Shown here: positions 6,518 through 8,598 of the stretch, one piece after another
How the letters are laid out: each line of letters opens with the position of its first letter
Numbering within the stretch: position 1 is the stretch's first letter
Source of the DNA: an uncultured Eubacteriales bacterium
GTDB lineage: Bacteria; Bacillota; Clostridia; Oscillospirales; Oscillospiraceae
NCBI GenBank assembly: GCA_902475855.1
Contig: CABSBF010000072.1
Coordinates: forward strand, 1-8,598
Length of the DNA: 8,598 bases
Direction: 5' to 3'
The notes under the pieces: generated by a model
Databases searched by the model: none
What the model saw: the letters and a program-made list of their open reading frames with translations, nothing else
What the model was told of the DNA's origin: nothing
Made by a program: the position numbers and the translations under genes

Positions 6518-6652
6518 GTGTTAAATTCGGACGAGGGTTCGAATAGCGTCAGTAGTACCTCAAAAAAATTGCGAGTATTTTTTGCCGGAAATTTGCAAGC
6601 CGTTGCGGTGCAAGGCTTCCAAGGCGAAAATATCCGAATTGAAGCCGCCTGA
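6518..6652 (+). other. Possible 44-residue reading frame or coding remnant
   Basis: A frame from GTG 6518 to TGA 6650-6652 is open and in its second half reads like folded-protein sequence (KKLRVFFAGNLQAVAVQGFQ, then GENIRIEAA). No Shine-Dalgarno sequence precedes the GTG; the frame stays open upstream through the end of the yhcG sequence. I do not recognise a family. It may be the tail of a lost gene, a small protein, or chance. Confidence 0.25.
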
Positions 6653-6656
6653 CAAG
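6639..6656 (+). repeat. 18-base repeat, copy 2 (intergenic)
   Basis: This is an exact copy of 5004-5021. It covers the stop codon of the possible 44-residue frame. Identity does not extend on either side (A versus T before, T versus A after). Confidence 0.7.
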
Positions 6657-6687
6657 TAAAAACCCTGTAGTTTCAAGGGTTCATGTT

Positions 6688-6711
6688 CATAGGTACACAA
6701 TGTGACCTATG
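6688..6711. repeat. Imperfect inverted repeat, 10 bp with one bulge
   Basis: CATAGGT (6688-6694) pairs with ACCTATG (6705-6711). Inside it CAC (6696-6698) pairs with GTG (6702-6704) around AAT, with A6695 bulged. No T run follows, so it is not an ordinary terminator. It could be an operator or a recombination-related site; no function can be assigned. Confidence 0.5.
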
Positions 6712-6737
6712 GGGCAGGCCGGACGGTACAGGGCACG

Positions 6738-6776
6738 AAAAAATAAGTCGGGGGAAATTCCCTCGACTTATTTTTT
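6738..6776. terminator. Strong bidirectional intrinsic terminator
   Basis: Bases 6738-6755 pair with 6759-6776 in an 18-bp stem with one G-U pair and a three-base loop. The outer part is AAAAAATAAGTCG / CGACTTATTTTTT, so each strand has a U tract on its 3' arm. It sits between converging genes and can end transcripts from both the yhcG side and the permease side. Confidence 0.85.
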
Positions 6777-6859
6777 CTTTGATCCCAAGTTTATTTGAGC
6801 GCCACATTTCAATTGGATGCGCAGACTTGATATGGGATATAACATTAGATGAAATTTCA

Positions 6860-6895
6860 GCCCTCTGCCTTTTCATTGGCAGAGGGCCGTTTTTT
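6860..6895 (+). terminator. Intrinsic terminator oriented on the + strand
   Basis: GCCCTCTGCC (6860-6869) pairs with GGCAGAGGGC (6878-6887) around an 8-base loop. CG and then six T residues (6890-6895) follow. The T run is on the + strand; the - strand has no matching run after the stem. It lies only nine bases from the permease stop codon and may block antisense transcription into that gene. Confidence 0.7.
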
Positions 6896-6904
6896 GCTTA
6901 ACAG

Positions 6905-8598
6905 TTATTGAGCATCCCTTAATTGCTCTACAACACTGCATTTCGCTGCGTTGTCATACATCATGCAAGGAATCAGCCACCCCAGCAGAAGAAATACCGG
7001 AATTGTCAGCAGGACAGGCAGAATGGTGAATCGATACTCAAAGAACCAGAACATACTGCCCAGCATTTTTCCTGCAAGAGGTCCCACCGCCAGCGACAGA
7101 ATAAAGGCCGCCGCTACGGAAGACATTGCGTAAAACAACCCCTCGTAGATCAGCATGGTTTTGAGCTGCCGGTTCGTCATTCCTACAGCCTGAAGCACAG
7201 CAAATTCACGGCGGCGGGAAAGAATACTGGTCATCAGGGCGTTGAAGAAATTTAAGAGTCCCACCAGCCCAATGATAGCACAGAGGATACCACCGATCAG
7301 AAGGAACATCTGCCGGAACTGAGCAAATTCAGAGCGAGCCGTGGCCTTGCTTTCATACATCAAGGGCGAAAACTCACCGGCAGTGAGCTTCGATAGATAT
7401 TGCTCTGCTTCGGCCTCGTCCGCTTCGTCCGCTGTGTCGAACAGGTAGAGCATCGGAATGGCTGCACCACCGCTGTCCCTCTGTGCGGTGTCCACAGACA
7501 AAACTACGTCATATCCAATACCACCATAACGATAACTCATGGAATTCGGAAGTTCTACCAAGGCGCAGACCGTGTACTCTACATCTCTGGCTCCATACAG
7601 TTTTTCCTGAAAGTACTCCTCCGGTGTATCTTCGGTGCGGAGTTCCCCGGTGCGGCTGTCGATATATTTCACATCATCCGCATAGGTAGCGGTGATCGTG
7701 TCTCCCACCTTGGGGTAGTATTCAGGATTGGGCAGATTACCGTAGTCATCTAAGGAAACCGCAATGGCAATGGCGTTATTGTCCGGCTCCAGCATAGGAG
7801 AAATATCTCCGTCGAGCACTTGCAGCTTGTCAAACAGACTGTTATCCAGAGCCTCGATTCTGGTATCTCCCATCACCATATTGCCCCGGTGCTCCAGACG
7901 GCTCATATGGCTGTCCAACTGCTCGGCGCTTTCGTACCTTGCATAGTCCCGCCGCAGAGCATCCTCCGTCATCCACAGATATGCGGGTTTTCGCACAGCA
8001 TATCCCGTGCCGGAAAGACTGGCCTTTGTGTTTGCTGCGATCTCTTCGATCTGTTCCGGCGTGATGAATTCATCTGCCGGGTTGTAACGGAAATAGTCGG
8101 GCGTGCTGACGATAAAATCGGCGCAGGTCATGAAGGATACATACTTCTCCATGCTGAAGCCGCCCACAAAGGCACACAGCGCATTGAACAGCGTCACCGA
8201 CAGTGCCAGAGACACCACCACCAGCACCGTCTTTTTCTTGTTTCGTCCCAGATTGGCAAAGGCCATCTGATGGAGCTTCGCTCCCCGGGTACTGCGCTGT
8301 TTTTTCTTAGTCTGCATCGCATCTGTATATTTGGTAGCCTCCACCGGAGAGACCCTGGCTGCCATTTTTCCGGGCTTGGAACAGGACAGGAGCACCGTCA
8401 GCAGGGCAAACAGCACGGAGCCAACAAAGATCACAGGCGATGTGCTGATGGTGGTGATGCCTGCATCCAACTGGGTGGAGCGCAAGACAACAGGCACCAG
8501 AACAGCGCCGATGCCGTAGCCCAGCAGCAGCCCCGCCGGAATGCCGATCAGACAAAGCAGAAGTGCCTGCTGGCGAATGATGCGTTTGAGCTGCCGGG
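6905..8598 (-). CDS. FtsX/MacB-type ABC transporter permease, 3' part (start outside window)
   Basis: The frame runs from the window edge to TAA at 6907-6905, giving 563 visible residues. It enters within coding sequence (RQLKRIIRQQALLLCLIGIP), so the GTG at 8497 is internal and not the start. Seen in order are the end of a first FtsX domain (two membrane segments, then SPVEATKY) and a charged linker (QTKKKQRSTRG). Then come ANLGRNKKKTVLVVVSLALS with a new membrane segment, an extracellular domain of about 250 residues, and a C-terminal FtsX domain. The last domain has three membrane segments and the typical RRREFAVLQAVGMTNRQLK loop. The two-domain plan matches the large permeases of peptide, macrolide or bacitracin-type exporters, usually paired with an ATPase gene next door and often a two-component system. 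The partner would lie past the window edge. The substrate cannot be told. Composition differs from the phn operon. Confidence 0.9.
   Translation of the reverse strand, partial: RQLKRIIRQQALLLCLIGIPAGLLLGYGIGAVLVPVVLRSTQLDAGITTISTSPVIFVGSVLFALLTVLLSCSKPGKMAARVSPVEATKYTDAMQTKKKQRSTRGAKLHQMAFANLGRNKKKTVLVVVSLALSVTLFNALCAFVGGFSMEKYVSFMTCADFIVSTPDYFRYNPADEFITPEQIEEIAANTKASLSGTGYAVRKPAYLWMTEDALRRDYARYESAEQLDSHMSRLEHRGNMVMGDTRIEALDNSLFDKLQVLDGDISPMLEPDNNAIAIAVSLDDYGNLPNPEYYPKVGDTITATYADDVKYIDSRTGELRTEDTPEEYFQEKLYGARDVEYTVCALVELPNSMSYRYGGIGYDVVLSVDTAQRDSGGAAIPMLYLFDTADEADEAEAEQYLSKLTAGEFSPLMYESKATARSEFAQFRQMFLLIGGILCAIIGLVGLLNFFNALMTSILSRRREFAVLQAVGMTNRQLKTMLIYEGLFYAMSSVAAAFILSLAVGPLAGKMLGSMFWFFEYRFTILPVLLTIPVFLLLGWLIPCMMYDNAAKCSVVEQLRDAQ

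Larger units (their letters stand above)
6513..6904. other. Intergenic stretch between converging genes, hairpin-rich, no convincing gene
   Basis: This 392-base stretch separates the broken yhcG (+) from the permease gene (-). It holds a possible 44-residue frame, one copy of an 18-base repeat, and four successive stem-loops at 6661-6681 (AACCCT/AGGGTT), 6688-6711, 6738-6776 and 6860-6887. The composition is AT-rich. I see no recombinase core site or tRNA-like end that would mark an attachment site, but the density of inverted repeats fits a boundary of acquired DNA. Confidence 0.6.

Noticed and set aside
6683..6901. 72-residue + strand frame and its - strand partner across the terminators
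   Set aside because: Both are read through the perfect inverted repeat (SRGKFPRLIFS on either strand) and are products of the hairpins, not genes.
6905..8497. Complete 530-residue permease starting at GTG 8497
   Set aside because: The frame continues upstream to the window edge with membrane-segment sequence typical of FtsX domains, so the gene is partial.
1..8598. CRISPR array, tRNA, rRNA or riboswitch
   Set aside because: No regularly spaced repeats, no cloverleaf or rRNA sequence, and no recognised aptamer core was seen on either strand.

Overview
The window looks like a GC-rich Firmicutes chromosome, most likely a gut-type Clostridia of the Oscillospiraceae kind. This is inferred from the strong G/C preference at third codon positions in the first 4 kb, the AGGAG-type ribosome binding sites, and the style of the transposase and FtsX permease. 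No rRNA, tRNA or CRISPR array is visible.

Region 1 (1-4196, + strand) is the distal part of a compact operon. It holds the last codons of a probable PhnD-type binding protein, a long intercistronic hairpin, phnC (ATPase), two tandem phnE-type permeases, and a signal-less CpdB-like metallophosphoesterase. Junctions are 4-base overlaps or very short gaps, and two tandem intrinsic terminators close the unit. The likely logic is import of a small phosphorus compound by PhnCDE, with intracellular hydrolysis of a phosphoester or cyclic phosphodiester. No C-P lyase gene is in view, so the substrate may not be a phosphonate.

Region 2 (about 4200-5250, lower GC) is an IS3-family insertion sequence on the - strand. 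Its single-ORF transposase has an intact DD(35)E triad. The segment between the N-terminal HTH half and the catalytic domain is unusually short, and a small inverted repeat sits at the apparent joint.

Region 3 (5265-6512) is a decayed accessory locus. An extended -10 promoter and a good RBS precede a low-molecular-weight protein tyrosine phosphatase gene reduced to its N- and C-terminal ends. This runs, with an 8-base overlap, into a YhcG/DUF1016 PDDEXK nuclease-like gene carrying one nonsense codon and two frameshifts.

Region 4 (6513-6904) has no convincing gene. It holds a possible 44-residue reading frame, one copy of an 18-base repeat that also lies inside the transposase gene, and a series of hairpins including a strong bidirectional terminator. 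Region 5 (6905-8598, - strand) is the 3' part of a large FtsX/MacB-type ABC transporter permease gene whose start lies beyond the window.

The most noteworthy items are the PhnCDE plus cytoplasmic CpdB-like operon, the deletion-remnant phosphatase overlapping a broken YhcG, and the compact transposase. I see no clear evidence of a wholly new system.
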